Below, one piece after another: positions 8,251-17,100 of a DNA stretch of 64,000 bases. The translations under genes and the position numbers were made by a program. Every line of letters begins with the position of its first letter. Within the stretch, counting starts at the first letter, position 1. This stretch comes from Streptomyces sp. Alt3 (GTDB lineage: Bacteria > Actinomycetota > Actinomycetes > Streptomycetales > Streptomycetaceae), in the NCBI RefSeq assembly GCF_030719215.1, contig NZ_CP120983.1, forward strand, positions 6,572,001 through 6,636,000, given 5' to 3'. Below the pieces are notes generated by a model, which saw only the letters and a list, made by a program, of their open reading frames with translations, ran no database searches and was not told the DNA's origin.

Positions 8251-8691
8251 TCAGGCGTCGGCGGCCCCGGGCGGCAGAGCCGCGGGCCGTGCGCGCCCCG
8301 CGTGCCGTCCCACGCGCTGCCAGGACCCGGGGTTGGCACCGCCGGAGCTGTGGCTCCCCTGGGCGTTCGCCGCCGTCCGGCCGCTCAGCGGTGCACGGCT
8401 GCCGAACATCCCGATGCCGAACGTTCTGAAGCCGAGGTTCTCCTCACCGGTGCGGTCCCCGGGAAGCGCCCGGAACGATCGCCTGTACTCGGAGTACAGA
8501 GCGTCGTAGATCGGGGTGGGGGACTTACCGCCCGAGGGGTCCTGCGACGGGCGCATGGCCGGAATCGGGGTCTGCTGCTGGCGAGAAGGGTCGTATGAGT
8601 GCACGTAGGTGCCAACGACCTCACCGCCCGTCGGATGCGGGCCGGACCGAGAAATCGCTGTCCGGCGGGCAGGGGAGGGCGGCACGGACAT
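8251..8691 (-). CDS. Conserved hypothetical protein downstream of der
   Basis: 146 residues; function not recognised. The central segment SGGKSPTPIYDALYSEYRRSFRALPGDR looks like the conserved core; both ends are rich in Ser, Gly, Pro and Arg and probably disordered. No signal peptide or membrane segment. The ATG at 8691 lies two bases beyond the stop of the upstream gene (8694-8696), suggesting coupling. A GTG giving VHSYDPSRQQQ would be a shorter alternative start nearer the conserved part. Confidence 0.6.
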   Translation of the reverse strand: MSVPPSPARRTAISRSGPHPTGGEVVGTYVHSYDPSRQQQTPIPAMRPSQDPSGGKSPTPIYDALYSEYRRSFRALPGDRTGEENLGFRTFGIGMFGSRAPLSGRTAANAQGSHSSGGANPGSWQRVGRHAGRARPAALPPGAADA

Positions 8692-8693
8692 GC

Positions 8694-9524
8694 TCAGGTC
8701 CCGGCGAGCGGCATCGTCGCGGCGACCAGCAGCCCGTTGACCGCGGCCTTGTCGAGCGCGTCACGGAGCAGGTCCTCGCGCGGCTGCTGGCCGATGGAAC
8801 CGGCCGGCGCGGCGAAGACCAGCACGCTCTGCGACTTGTTGGCGGCCGTCCTCCAGCCCTCGGTGACCTGGAGCGGCTGGTGCGCCTGCCACCAGGCGAC
8901 GGGGCTTCCGCCGCCGGCGCCCGGCTGCAGGACCGCGTGCAGCTGACCCATGGCGAGGAGGACCGACCAGCCGGGGAGGACACCCGGCAGCCGGTTCAGA
9001 TGAGGCGTCGGCAGGAAGCCCTGCTCCAGCAGGAGCTGGAGGAACTGGTCGCCGCCGCTGCCGTCCGTGCCGGGCCTGGCGATCGGCCCGGTCGGTTCGA
9101 CGACCAGGGCGGGGCGGAGGTCGTCCTCGATCAGGACGAGACCGCTGGTGATGCCGAGGACGGCCTGTTCGGGCATGAGGCCCTCCGGATTCTGTGGCTC
9201 GCTGCCGGTGATGGACCGCACCGCACCCTGGAGCTGGTCCTCCGCGACCTGGACGACCTGAGAGGGGATGCAGGTCGCGTGGGCGAAGGCGAGCACGGCG
9301 GTCTCGTCGCCCACGAACAGCACCGTGCTGGTGCGTTCCTGGTCGGAGTCGCCGGGGGTGCGGCACGAGGTGCAGTCGTAACTGCCTGGGGCACTGTCGC
9401 CGACGAGCAGCCGGTCGGCTTCGGCATCGCCGATCTCGGCGCGTACGTCCTCGCTGACGTCGAGCATGCGCGGCACGGGTGGCTCCTCGAACTCGGTGCG
9501 TGAGCCGGGCGGTTCCCGGCTCAT
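8694..9524 (-). CDS. Conserved hypothetical protein of unknown function
   Basis: 276 residues from the ATG at 9524. No family recognised. YDCTSCRTPGDSDQ contains a C-x-x-C pair, and a further Cys occurs in FAHATCIP. The middle alternates hydrophobic beta-like segments (TSTVLFVGDETAVLAFAHA, SGLVLIEDDLRPALVVEP) with acidic loops and has a soluble, globular look. No export signal. The Shine-Dalgarno sequence is weak. Probably co-transcribed with the 8251-8691 gene. Confidence 0.7.
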   Translation of the reverse strand: MSREPPGSRTEFEEPPVPRMLDVSEDVRAEIGDAEADRLLVGDSAPGSYDCTSCRTPGDSDQERTSTVLFVGDETAVLAFAHATCIPSQVVQVAEDQLQGAVRSITGSEPQNPEGLMPEQAVLGITSGLVLIEDDLRPALVVEPTGPIARPGTDGSGGDQFLQLLLEQGFLPTPHLNRLPGVLPGWSVLLAMGQLHAVLQPGAGGGSPVAWWQAHQPLQVTEGWRTAANKSQSVLVFAAPAGSIGQQPREDLLRDALDKAAVNGLLVAATMPLAGT

Positions 9525-9775
9525 GAAGACAACGGAAGACCGGGGGCCGGAGTCACGCGCGAAATCGGGAGATTGAACACCGGAACCGGCGGGCCGGCGC
9601 ACCGGGAGGCGGCTGCGGCGATCCGGAGTTTGCCATTCCGTGCAATGGCCCCTTTTGTGCCGGTGTTTGTTCGAAACGTCACGGGTCTGTGCGATTCCTG
9701 TACGAATGCTGTGTCGTCATCTGACCCCGCGTAAGGTCCGTCGCAGACCAGTTGATCAGGGGAAACGACTACGCA

Positions 9776-11056
9776 ATGCACATTTCATTTCTGCTCCACA
9801 ACGCGTACGGCATCGGGGGAACGATCCGTACCACCTTCACTCTCGCCAGGACCCTGGCGGAGCAGCACGACGTCGAGATCGTCTCCGTCTTCCGGCACCG
9901 CGACGACCCGAAGCTCGGCGCACCCGCCGGGGTGCGGATGAGCCACCTCGTCGATCTGCGCAAGGAGAGTCCGGCATACGAGGGGGAGGCCGCCGAACAC
10001 GCCCGGCCCGCGTCGGTGTTCCCTCGGGGCGACACCCGGCACAGGCAGTACAGCAGGCTCACCGACAGCCGTATCGCGGCCCGTCTGGCCGCGTTGGAGG
10101 CCGATGTCGTCATCGGAACGCGCCCCGGCCTGAACGTCCACATCAGCCGGCAGGCGCGGCGCGGCCCGGTGCGCGTCGGCCAGGAGCACCTCACCCTGGA
10201 GAGCCACGGCTACCGGCTCCGCCGGGAGATAAGCCACCGGTACGGCCTGCTCGACGCGGTCACGACCGTCACCGAGGCCGACGCCCGGGACTACCGCACC
10301 CGGCTGCGTCTCCCCGGCGTGCGGATCGAGGCGATCCCGAACAGTGTGCCCGAGCCGGCCGGTCCGCCGGCCGACTGCGACGCCAGGTGGATCGTGGCGG
10401 CGGGCCGGCTGCACCGGGTCAAGCGCTACGACGTACTGATCCGGGCCTTCGCCGAGGTCGCTGCGGTGCGCCCGGAGTGGCGGCTGCGCATCTACGGGGC
10501 CGGTGACGCGTCGGGCAACGAGCAGCAGCCCCTGCGCGGGCTCGTCGACGAGCTCGGACTCCGGGACCGCGTGTTCCTGATGGGGGCGGCGGACCCGATG
10601 GAGGCGGAGTGGCCCAGGAACTCCATCGCGGCCGTCACCTCCGAGCGTGAGTCGTTCGGCATGACCATCGTGGAGGCGATGCGCTGCGGAGTGCCGGTCG
10701 TGGCCACCGACTGTCCCCACGGCCCTGCCGAGATCATCGACGACGGCACGGACGGCCGTCTGGTGCCGCTGGGAGACACCGGTGCCTTCGCCAAGGCGCT
10801 GCTCGGACTGATCGACGACGACGCGCTGCGGCACCGGATGGGACGTGCGGCGCGGGCCTCCGCCGCACGGTTCGACCCGGCACCGATCGCCGAGCGGCAC
10901 GAGAGGCTCTTCACGGAGCTGGCCGCCCGGGGCGGGGGGCGGCGGTCGCAGGGCGTGCTGCACGGCGCGGTCCACCGCTCCCGGAGCGCGGCGCTGGACG
11001 GGGCGTACGCGCTGCGTCACAAGGCGGCCGGGGTGATCCGCAGAGGCCGGGCCTGA
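9776..11056 (+). CDS. GT4-family glycosyltransferase
   Basis: 426 residues starting MHISFLLHNAYGIGGTIR, the Gly-rich donor-fold entry of GT-B enzymes. VAAGRLHRVKRYDVLIRAF begins the C-terminal Rossmann domain. ERESFGMTIVEAMRCGVPVVATDCPHGPAEII carries the E-x7-E nucleotide-sugar motif of GT4 retaining transferases. It likely transfers a sugar to a cell-envelope or secondary acceptor, unspecified. The ATG at 9776 has AGGGGAA at 9758-9764; the upstream GTG-like codons lack spacing. A basic, Arg-rich tail follows the catalytic domain. Single-gene transcription unit closed by a hairpin. Confidence 0.88.
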   Translation: MHISFLLHNAYGIGGTIRTTFTLARTLAEQHDVEIVSVFRHRDDPKLGAPAGVRMSHLVDLRKESPAYEGEAAEHARPASVFPRGDTRHRQYSRLTDSRIAARLAALEADVVIGTRPGLNVHISRQARRGPVRVGQEHLTLESHGYRLRREISHRYGLLDAVTTVTEADARDYRTRLRLPGVRIEAIPNSVPEPAGPPADCDARWIVAAGRLHRVKRYDVLIRAFAEVAAVRPEWRLRIYGAGDASGNEQQPLRGLVDELGLRDRVFLMGAADPMEAEWPRNSIAAVTSERESFGMTIVEAMRCGVPVVATDCPHGPAEIIDDGTDGRLVPLGDTGAFAKALLGLIDDDALRHRMGRAARASAARFDPAPIAERHERLFTELAARGGGRRSQGVLHGAVHRSRSAALDGAYALRHKAAGVIRRGRA

Positions 11057-11060
11057 GCCC

Positions 11061-11094
11061 TTCGGCGCCCGGAACCACGGTTCCGGGCGCCGAA
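11061..11094 (+). terminator. Hairpin terminator after the GT4 gene
   Basis: Perfect 14-bp stem (11061-11074 with 11081-11094), loop CCACGG, starting five bases after the glycosyltransferase stop. Confidence 0.85.
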
Positions 11095-11108
11095 GCCCGG
11101 ACCGTTGC

Positions 11109-11222
11109 ATTCCGGATGACGCCGGATGACGCGACGGGCCGGGTGCTCTTCCGCCCGGGGATCGGCGGGTGCCGGGCATGCGACGGTAAGGCTCGCATAA
11201 GGGGGAGTGAATTCCGGATGAC
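11109..11222 (+). repeat. Short direct repeats in the 11.1-11.5 kb intergenic region
   Basis: The 444-bp gap between the GT4 gene and the I78 inhibitor gene holds no gene I can support. It contains ATTCCGGATGAC at 11109-11120 and again at 11211-11222, with a shorter copy CCGGATGAC at 11122-11130. AT-richer patches (GTGTAATTCG, GAAGATAAAGG) look promoter-like. Function unknown; regulator sites are one possibility. Confidence 0.4.
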
Positions 11223-11500
11223 CTGCCCGTGTAATTCGACTTTCCCGGGTGCCCGAAGATAAAGGACCGTGCCGTCCCCGGTCTCCCGTAATTCCGGCCC
11301 GGTGACCCTCCGTGGCTTTTGGGGGTTCCGGTCAATTGGGTCACGTGGCGGTCCGACTGCCCGTTCGGGTGAAGCGGTCGGGGGTGAACGAGCGTGGACG
11401 TCCTGTGACACAAGCGTGACCGCCCGGGTACATCGGGATGCGTGGGGCCCCTGACCACCGTCGCTTCCGCAGAGGCGCGAGGCGGCCTACGGTGAGACGT

Positions 11501-11716
11501 ATGGCACCTGTACCGACCCCTCCCGCCCAACCGGAAGACACCACCGATTCGTACGTCGGCCTTGATGCCGACGCCGCCGAACGGCAGGCCAGAGCCCGTG
11601 GCTGGAGCACCGTTCGCGCTCTCCCGCCGGGCACCGTCATCACCATGGAGTTCCGCGGCGGGCGCATCAACTTCGAGGTGGACGCCTCGACCGTGACCCG
11701 CTGCTGGGTCGGCTGA
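11501..11716 (+). CDS. I78-family peptidase inhibitor-like small protein
   Basis: 71 residues. The pattern GLDADAAERQARARGW...LPPGTVITMEFRGGRINFEVD followed by RCWVG matches the I78/potato-inhibitor-I-like small proteins of Streptomyces, which are thought to bind serine proteases. No signal peptide is visible, so it is cytosolic or released by another route. The ATG at 11501 has GGTGAG four bases upstream. A protease target among the exported serine proteases in this window is speculative. It is closed by a strong hairpin. Confidence 0.78.
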   Translation: MAPVPTPPAQPEDTTDSYVGLDADAAERQARARGWSTVRALPPGTVITMEFRGGRINFEVDASTVTRCWVG

Positions 11717-11732
11717 ACCCGGCCCCCGACGA

Positions 11733-11764
11733 GTGAAGGCCCCGACCGGAGTCGGGGCCTTCAC
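11733..11764. terminator. Hairpin terminator between I78 gene and PAP2 gene
   Basis: Perfect 14-bp stem (11733-11746 with 11751-11764), loop CGGA. It can serve the plus-strand inhibitor gene and the minus-strand PAP2 gene. Confidence 0.85.
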
Positions 11765-11815
11765 TGTGCGCGGGAGCAGATGCCCCCGATGTCCTGGCAG
11801 GCCTGGGCGCGGCGG

Positions 11816-12811
11816 TCAGGGGGCGACCGGCCCGCCCGCCACCGGGCGGGCCGGGCCCGCGCTGCTCCGCGGAGGACGCTCCGCGTGCGGCGGACGGCGC
11901 GTGCCGGCCGACGCCGGCGGCGTCCTCTCCGCGCGCACGGGGTGCGCCTGGTGCGCCCGCGCGCGGGCCGCAGTGCCCGCATGACCCGCCGTCCCGGGGT
12001 TCGCGCCGCTGCCGGGTTTCCGGGGCAGCAGGACCGGTTCCGGAGTCACGGGGGCCGGCGGAACGGACTCCCGGAGCCTGCGACGGGCCCGCCACTGCTC
12101 CCGCACCGCGAGGATCCAGGCCTCGGTACGCGTGATCAGCGGCTCGAACCACGGCAGGGCCAGCAGGATCAGCAGGCCGGCCGCCCAGCCCAGCAGGACG
12201 TCGCTCAGCCAGTGGGTGCCGATGTAGACGGTGGTGAGCCCCACACCCAGGGAGACGAAGGCGGAGAGAGCCGACAGATAGCGCCTGGCACGCGGGGTGG
12301 TCGCCAGGTAGGCGAGGATTCCCCAGGTCACCACGGCGTTGGCGGTGTGTCCCGAAGGAAATATATCGCCACCGGCGAAGAGCTCCGCCGAACCGATCTG
12401 GGTGGCGTAGTGCGGTCCGAGCCGCCCCAGGCCGAGCTTGACCGCCCCCACCGACAGGTTGAGCAGCAGCAGGGACGTGCCGAGCGTGAGCAGCGGGCGC
12501 AGCGTGTGCTGACGCCAGGAGCGCCAGCCGAGCCAGGAGGCGACCATCACGGCCGTCGGGCCACGCTGGCCGAGCACGACGTAGTAGTCGAGGAAGGCGT
12601 GGAGTTCCGGCCACTGCTGGTACGGCCGGAACAGCATGACCTTCCAGTCGAGGGCCACCAGCCAGGACGAGACGAGCACGGCGAGGACGATGGCGAGATA
12701 GAACGCCAAAGTCCCGCCGAAGAGAGCGATGCGGTGACGGCTCATCCGCGGGGTCTCTATCTTCGGCGGTTCCGGCTCCCGGTCCAGACGGGCAAAGATG
12801 TCGGTACGCAC
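11816..12811 (-). CDS. PAP2-superfamily membrane phosphatase
   Basis: 331 residues with about six membrane segments. The phosphatase blocks are KLGLGRLGPH (motif 1), PSGHTAN (motif 2 with the acid/base His) and YIGTHWLSD (motif 3, H-x3-D with the nucleophilic His). Motif 3 lacks the usual preceding Arg. The family dephosphorylates lipid phosphates or undecaprenyl pyrophosphate at the membrane. A basic, Pro/Ala-rich cytoplasmic tail of about 80 residues follows. The GTG at 12811 has no clear Shine-Dalgarno sequence; the downstream ATG (MSRHRIALF, about 12745) is an alternative. Confidence 0.85.
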   Translation of the reverse strand: MRTDIFARLDREPEPPKIETPRMSRHRIALFGGTLAFYLAIVLAVLVSSWLVALDWKVMLFRPYQQWPELHAFLDYYVVLGQRGPTAVMVASWLGWRSWRQHTLRPLLTLGTSLLLLNLSVGAVKLGLGRLGPHYATQIGSAELFAGGDIFPSGHTANAVVTWGILAYLATTPRARRYLSALSAFVSLGVGLTTVYIGTHWLSDVLLGWAAGLLILLALPWFEPLITRTEAWILAVREQWRARRRLRESVPPAPVTPEPVLLPRKPGSGANPGTAGHAGTAARARAHQAHPVRAERTPPASAGTRRPPHAERPPRSSAGPARPVAGGPVAP

Positions 12812-13290
12812 GCAATGGACGTTACAGCGAGTGAGTGTGTGATCCTGCCGATCCCGCGTCTTTGTGATGACGATGTGATGTGGACTTTGTCTCAGACAGG
12901 TATCCATTCCCCGCACTCCGAGGAATGTCTTCGGGTCGTCGGCTATTCGTTCCGGCCGCTATTCGCAGAAATGTTTGAGGGTCGATGAAATGGTTCGGCG
13001 CGGCCCTGCGGCGCGGCCGCGGGGGCATTCGCGGGTGCCGTCGGCCGGGTGCGCGCCGCCTCCCCCGCGACACCGGCGTGGCGGTCCGGGCGTCACCCCG
13101 CGTGCGGGGGTGAAGTGGTGTACGCCACACCCGGTGCCCGGTGAACGTATGAGCTGCACCACGCGTGACCACCTGGAACTCGCGTACGCTGACGGCTCAC
13201 TCGCCCGTCGATGCCGGGCCGGGGGATGCCACGAGCCGGATCCCCAGCAGGTCTGCCGAGCGCGAGGGACACACTGTGGGAGGTACGTAC
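12812..13290. other. 479-bp intergenic region upstream of PAP2 and MFS genes
   Basis: I see no supported gene here. The left half is relatively AT-rich (GTGATGTGGACTTTGTCTCAGACAG and similar) and may hold divergent promoters. A single imperfect hairpin, TCACCCC-type arms around 13093-13113, is present once. It provides GGGAGG at 13278-13283 for the MFS start. Confidence 0.5.
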
Positions 13291-15009
13291 ATGAGCGGGA
13301 CGTCCACGGCCGCGAGCAGGCTGCGCGCGGCAGCCGACGGTGCCAACCGCTGGGCCGTCCTGGTCGTCCTCTGCCTCAGTCTGTTGCTCGTCGCGCTCGA
13401 CGCGACCGTGCTGCACGTCGCCGTCCCCGCCGTCACCGAGGACCTGCGGCCCAGCGCCGTCGGTCTGCTGTGGATCGTGGACGCCTATCCGCTGGTCTGC
13501 GCCTCGCTGCTGATCCTCTTCGGCACACTGGGTGACCGGATCGGCAGACGGCGCGTCCTCCTCCTCGGCTACGCCCTCTTCGGGATCGCGTCCGCGCTCG
13601 CCGCGACGGCGGACTCACCCGGTGTGCTCATCGCGGCCCGCGCCCTGCTCGGAGTGGGCGGCGCGATGATCATGCCGGCCACGCTGTCGATACTGCGCCA
13701 GGTCTTCCCCGACCGTCGCGAGCGGGCCATGGCCATCGGCATATGGACCGCGGTCGCAGCGGTGGGCGCCGCCACCGGTCCGGTCATCGGCGGCTTCCTC
13801 GTCGAGCACTACTGGTGGGGCTCGGTCTTCCTCGTCAACATCCCGCTCATGGCGGTGATACTCCCGGTCGGGCGCTGGCTGCTGCCGGAGTCCCGAGGGG
13901 AGAGTGACGGCCCCTGGGACGTGCTCGGCGCGTTGACGGCCGCCGCCGGTGTGCTCGGGGTCGTGCTCGGGATCAAACGGATCGGCGGGCGGGAGGGGCT
14001 GACGGACCCCGCCACGCTCGTCCCCCTGCTCGTCGGAGCCGCGCTCCTCGTCCTCTTCGTGCGCAGGCAGAAGCGGCGGACGCACCCGTTGATCGACATC
14101 GCCATGTTCTCCCGGCCCGCCTTCACCACCGCGGTGGGCTGCATCGTGCTCGCCATGCTGGCCCTGGTCGGCCTGGAGCTGATCGCGGTCCAGTACCTCC
14201 AGCTGGTGCTGGACCTGAGCCCGCTGGAGACCGGCCTGCGGCTCCTTCCGCTGACCTTCGCCGCGATGGCGGCCGGCGCCACGGGTTCGTACACCCTGAG
14301 CCGGGTCGGTCCCCGCCGGATGGTCGGCTGGGGCTTCGTCCTGACGGCGGCCTCGGTGCTCCTGCTGACCCTGATGGGCCAGCACGACCGGCCCGTGCTG
14401 CTCACCGCCGGGTTCGTGCTGCTGGGCTTCGGGCTCCAGTCCACGCTCTTCGGTGCGTACGAATCCATGCTGAGCGAGGTCCCCGCGGAGCGGGCGGGAG
14501 GGGCGGCCGCGATCGGCGAGACCTCGTACCAGCTGGGTGCGGGCATGGGGATCGCGCTGCTCGGCAGTGTCATGAACGCGGCCTACGCTCCGGGGCTCTC
14601 CCGTGTCCACGAGGAGGGCGTCCCCGCCGCGGCGGGATCGGCCGCCTCGCACTCGCTGGGGGAGGCGTACCAGGTGGCCGGCCGGCTCGGCGGTCCGCTG
14701 GGCGACCTGCTGCGGCACACCGCCCGGCACGCCTTCGTCGACGGTCTGCACATCACGCTGCTGGTCAGCGCCGGGCTGCTGCTGCTCGGGGCTCTGGCAG
14801 CACTGCGGCTGCCGCGGGTCATGGACTGCACCGAGGTGAAGGGCGCCTGCGAGGACCGGACGGCCGCGGTGCCGGAGCAGGCCACCGCCCGTCACGAGGC
14901 GCTTCCGGTCCAGGCGGCGGACGGCCCGGGGCCGGGGACGCGGCGGGTCGCCCTCCCCTCCCGGCGCGAACCCGCCGAGGCCACGGGCTCTGGACGGGCG
15001 GCACACTGA
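13291..15009 (+). CDS. MFS transporter, DHA2 (14-TM) drug exporter family
   Basis: 572 residues with about 14 hydrophobic segments. VALDATVLHVAVPAV is the DHA2 motif D1 in TM1; GDRIGRRRVLLLG is motif A; GVGGAMIMPATLSIL and GAATGPVIGG correspond to motif B/C regions. It resembles SmvA/QacA-type proton-driven exporters of drugs or cationic compounds. The ATG at 13291 is fixed by GGGAGG seven bases upstream. The C-terminal 65 residues are hydrophilic. No adjacent TetR gene, so regulation is not evident. Confidence 0.9.
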   Translation: MSGTSTAASRLRAAADGANRWAVLVVLCLSLLLVALDATVLHVAVPAVTEDLRPSAVGLLWIVDAYPLVCASLLILFGTLGDRIGRRRVLLLGYALFGIASALAATADSPGVLIAARALLGVGGAMIMPATLSILRQVFPDRRERAMAIGIWTAVAAVGAATGPVIGGFLVEHYWWGSVFLVNIPLMAVILPVGRWLLPESRGESDGPWDVLGALTAAAGVLGVVLGIKRIGGREGLTDPATLVPLLVGAALLVLFVRRQKRRTHPLIDIAMFSRPAFTTAVGCIVLAMLALVGLELIAVQYLQLVLDLSPLETGLRLLPLTFAAMAAGATGSYTLSRVGPRRMVGWGFVLTAASVLLLTLMGQHDRPVLLTAGFVLLGFGLQSTLFGAYESMLSEVPAERAGGAAAIGETSYQLGAGMGIALLGSVMNAAYAPGLSRVHEEGVPAAAGSAASHSLGEAYQVAGRLGGPLGDLLRHTARHAFVDGLHITLLVSAGLLLLGALAALRLPRVMDCTEVKGACEDRTAAVPEQATARHEALPVQAADGPGPGTRRVALPSRREPAEATGSGRAAH

Positions 15010-15098
15010 GCCGTAACGTCGGCACGGCGCCGTAACTACCACTGCTAGTTTTAGTACCGTGGCGTGTTTCTGTACCGAGCGAGCCGCCGGAGGCACTC

Positions 15099-16328
15099 AT
15101 GCCCACCACCGAGTCCGTGAAGCCGTCGGAGCCCTCGAAGGCCCCGCCGTTCGATCCGGGCGACCCCCTCGGCATCGACGATCTCCTCGACCCCGAGGAC
15201 CTGGCGATCCGGGACACCGTGCGCACCTGGGCCGCGGACCGGGTCCTGCCGCACATCGCCGAGTGGTACGAGAACGGCGAACTCCCCGGCATCCACGAGC
15301 TGGCCCGCGAGCTGGGGTCGCTCGGCGCGCTGGGCATGTCCCTGAAGGGATACGGCTGCGCGGGAGCGAGCGCCGTCCAGTACGGCCTGGCCTGTCTGGA
15401 GCTGGAGGCCGCCGACTCCGGCATCCGCTCCCTGGTCTCCGTCCAGGGCTCCCTGGCCATGTACGCGATCCACCGCTTCGGCTCCGAGGAGCAGAAGGAG
15501 CGCTGGCTGCCCGGCATGGCGGCCGGCGAGATCATCGGCTGCTTCGGTCTCACCGAACCGGATCACGGCTCCGACCCCGCGGGGATGCGGACCCACGCCG
15601 AGCGGGACGGCACGGACTGGGTCCTCACCGGCCGCAAGATGTGGATCACCAACGGGTCGGTGGCCGGGGTCGCGGTCGTGTGGGCACAGACCGGCGAGGA
15701 GGGCGGCGGCTCGGGAATCCGCGGATTCGTCGTGCCCACGGACACCCCCGGTTTCTCCGCACCCGAGATCAGGCACAAGTGGTCGCTGCGCGCCTCCGTC
15801 ACGAGCGAGCTGGTCCTGGACGGCGTACGGCTGCCCGCCGACGCCGTCCTGCCCGGGGCCACCGGGCTGCGCGGGCCGCTCAGCTGTCTCAGCCACGCCC
15901 GCTACGGCATCGTCTGGGGAGCCATGGGCGCGGCGCGCGCCAGCTTCGAGGCCGCGCTGGACTACGCGAAGTCCCGCGAGCAGTTCGGCCGGCCGATCGG
16001 CGGATTCCAGCTCACCCAGGCCAAGCTCGCGGACATGGCCCTGGAGCTCCACAAGGGCATCCTGCTCGCCCACCATCTGGGCCGCCGCATGGACGCCGGA
16101 AGGATCCGCCCGGAGCAGGTCAGCTTCGGAAAGCTCAACAACGTGCGGGAGGCGATCGAGATCTGTCGCACCTCGCGGACGATCCTCGGCGCCAACGGAG
16201 TCTCGCTGGAGTACCCGGTGATGCGTCACGCGACGAACCTGGAGTCGGTGCTCACCTACGAGGGAACCGTGGAGATGCACCAGCTGGTGCTGGGCAAGGC
16301 GCTCACCGGCCTGGACGCCTTCCGGTAG
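15099..16328 (+). CDS. Acyl-CoA dehydrogenase, glutaryl-CoA dehydrogenase type
   Basis: 409 residues. FGLTEPDHGSDPAGM and WITNGS are FAD/acyl-CoA contacts. LTYEGTVEMHQLVLG carries the catalytic Glu in the YEGT context of glutaryl-CoA dehydrogenases. ARYGIVWGAMGAA and SREQFGRPIGGFQLTQ are also GCDH-like. The enzyme would oxidise and decarboxylate glutaryl-CoA to crotonyl-CoA in lysine/tryptophan breakdown. GGAGG lies six bases before the ATG. Single gene, convergent with the sepF-like gene. Confidence 0.88.
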   Translation: MPTTESVKPSEPSKAPPFDPGDPLGIDDLLDPEDLAIRDTVRTWAADRVLPHIAEWYENGELPGIHELARELGSLGALGMSLKGYGCAGASAVQYGLACLELEAADSGIRSLVSVQGSLAMYAIHRFGSEEQKERWLPGMAAGEIIGCFGLTEPDHGSDPAGMRTHAERDGTDWVLTGRKMWITNGSVAGVAVVWAQTGEEGGGSGIRGFVVPTDTPGFSAPEIRHKWSLRASVTSELVLDGVRLPADAVLPGATGLRGPLSCLSHARYGIVWGAMGAARASFEAALDYAKSREQFGRPIGGFQLTQAKLADMALELHKGILLAHHLGRRMDAGRIRPEQVSFGKLNNVREAIEICRTSRTILGANGVSLEYPVMRHATNLESVLTYEGTVEMHQLVLGKALTGLDAFR

Positions 16329-16349
16329 GGCGTCCGGCGAGCACCTCGC

Positions 16350-16790
16350 TCAGCTCTGGTTGAAGAAGCCGTCGGCCGACCGGCCGCCGGCTTCGCCGTT
16401 GACCACCTCGGTGTGGGCCGGGGACAGCAGGAAGACCCGGGTCGCCACGCGTTCGATCGAACCGTGCAGTCCGAAGATCAGACCCGCGGCGAAGTCCACG
16501 ACGCGCTTGGCGTCACCCGGATCCATGGCGGTGAGGTTGACGATCACCGGAACGCCGTCCCGGAAGAGCTCACCGATGGCACGGGCGTCGCGGAAACTGT
16601 CCGGGGTGACCGTGGCGATCCGGCGGCCCGTATCCACGGCCTTCTCGGAGGCGACCCGGACCCGGGGGTCGGTCACCCATGGCTGATTCGTGCCGGTCTC
16701 AGCATCCTCGGAGTACTCGTCGTCGTAGTACCGCTCGTCGTTGTCCTCCACGAGGCCCAGCCAGGCACTCGCCTTGCGCACCGATCCCAT
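16350..16790 (-). CDS. sflA: SepF-like cell-division protein
   Basis: 146 residues. The conserved DUF552/SepF domain spans about 55-135: VATVTPDSFRDARAIGELFRDGVPVIVNLTAMDPGDAKRVVDFAAGLIFGLHGSIERVATRVFLLSP. The N terminus MGSVRKASAWLGLVED is an amphipathic membrane-binding helix, followed by an acidic Tyr/Asp-rich linker. SepF proteins polymerise and tether FtsZ. Streptomyces have one canonical SepF near ftsZ plus two SepF-like proteins; the neighbourhood (near cmk/der/dnaE2) fits SflA. That symbol rests on remembered synteny and is tentative. Confidence 0.85.
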   Translation of the reverse strand: MGSVRKASAWLGLVEDNDERYYDDEYSEDAETGTNQPWVTDPRVRVASEKAVDTGRRIATVTPDSFRDARAIGELFRDGVPVIVNLTAMDPGDAKRVVDFAAGLIFGLHGSIERVATRVFLLSPAHTEVVNGEAGGRSADGFFNQS

Positions 16791-16991
16791 GGACGCCTCC
16801 TCTCACCGCGGTTCGTTGGTGTTCCGCATCTCTTTCCTATCCCTATGGTCGTCCATGATGCGGATCGAGCGCCAAGGGGATAGTCGCCGCACAGGCGATT
16901 CGTGACGCTACTGGTGCAGAACATGTGGCGATTCGTCAGGGTACCTACCGCATCAGGGGCCTTGCGGAACGAAAATATGATCCAGCCGGTC

Positions 16992-17022
16992 CGTACGGGT
17001 GATATGGGGGGCGTACGGGTGA
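16992..17022 (+). promoter_or_regulatory. Two 11-bp direct repeats upstream of the Cys-rich protein gene
   Basis: CGTACGGGTGA occurs at 16992-17002 and 17012-17022, a 20-bp period (two helical turns), in the 310-bp gap before the gene starting at 17101. A -10-like TACGAT lies at 17036-17041. The layout is that of a dimeric activator or repressor site; the regulator is unknown. The rest of the gap shows nothing else I can support. Confidence 0.45.
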
Positions 17023-17100
17023 ACGGACCGCTCGATACGATGCACGCCGCGCAGGTGCGCGAGCACCGCTCGTCCGATGAACGGCTAACGGGGGATCACT

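Noticed and set aside
9785..11764. A 659-codon open frame on the minus strand
   Set aside because: Antisense to the GT4 gene and running through a terminator hairpin; composition is that of a shadow frame.
13093..13113. TCACCCCGC...GGGGGTGA hairpin resembling a CRISPR repeat half
   Set aside because: Occurs once only, with no spacers, no repeats and no cas genes anywhere in the window.
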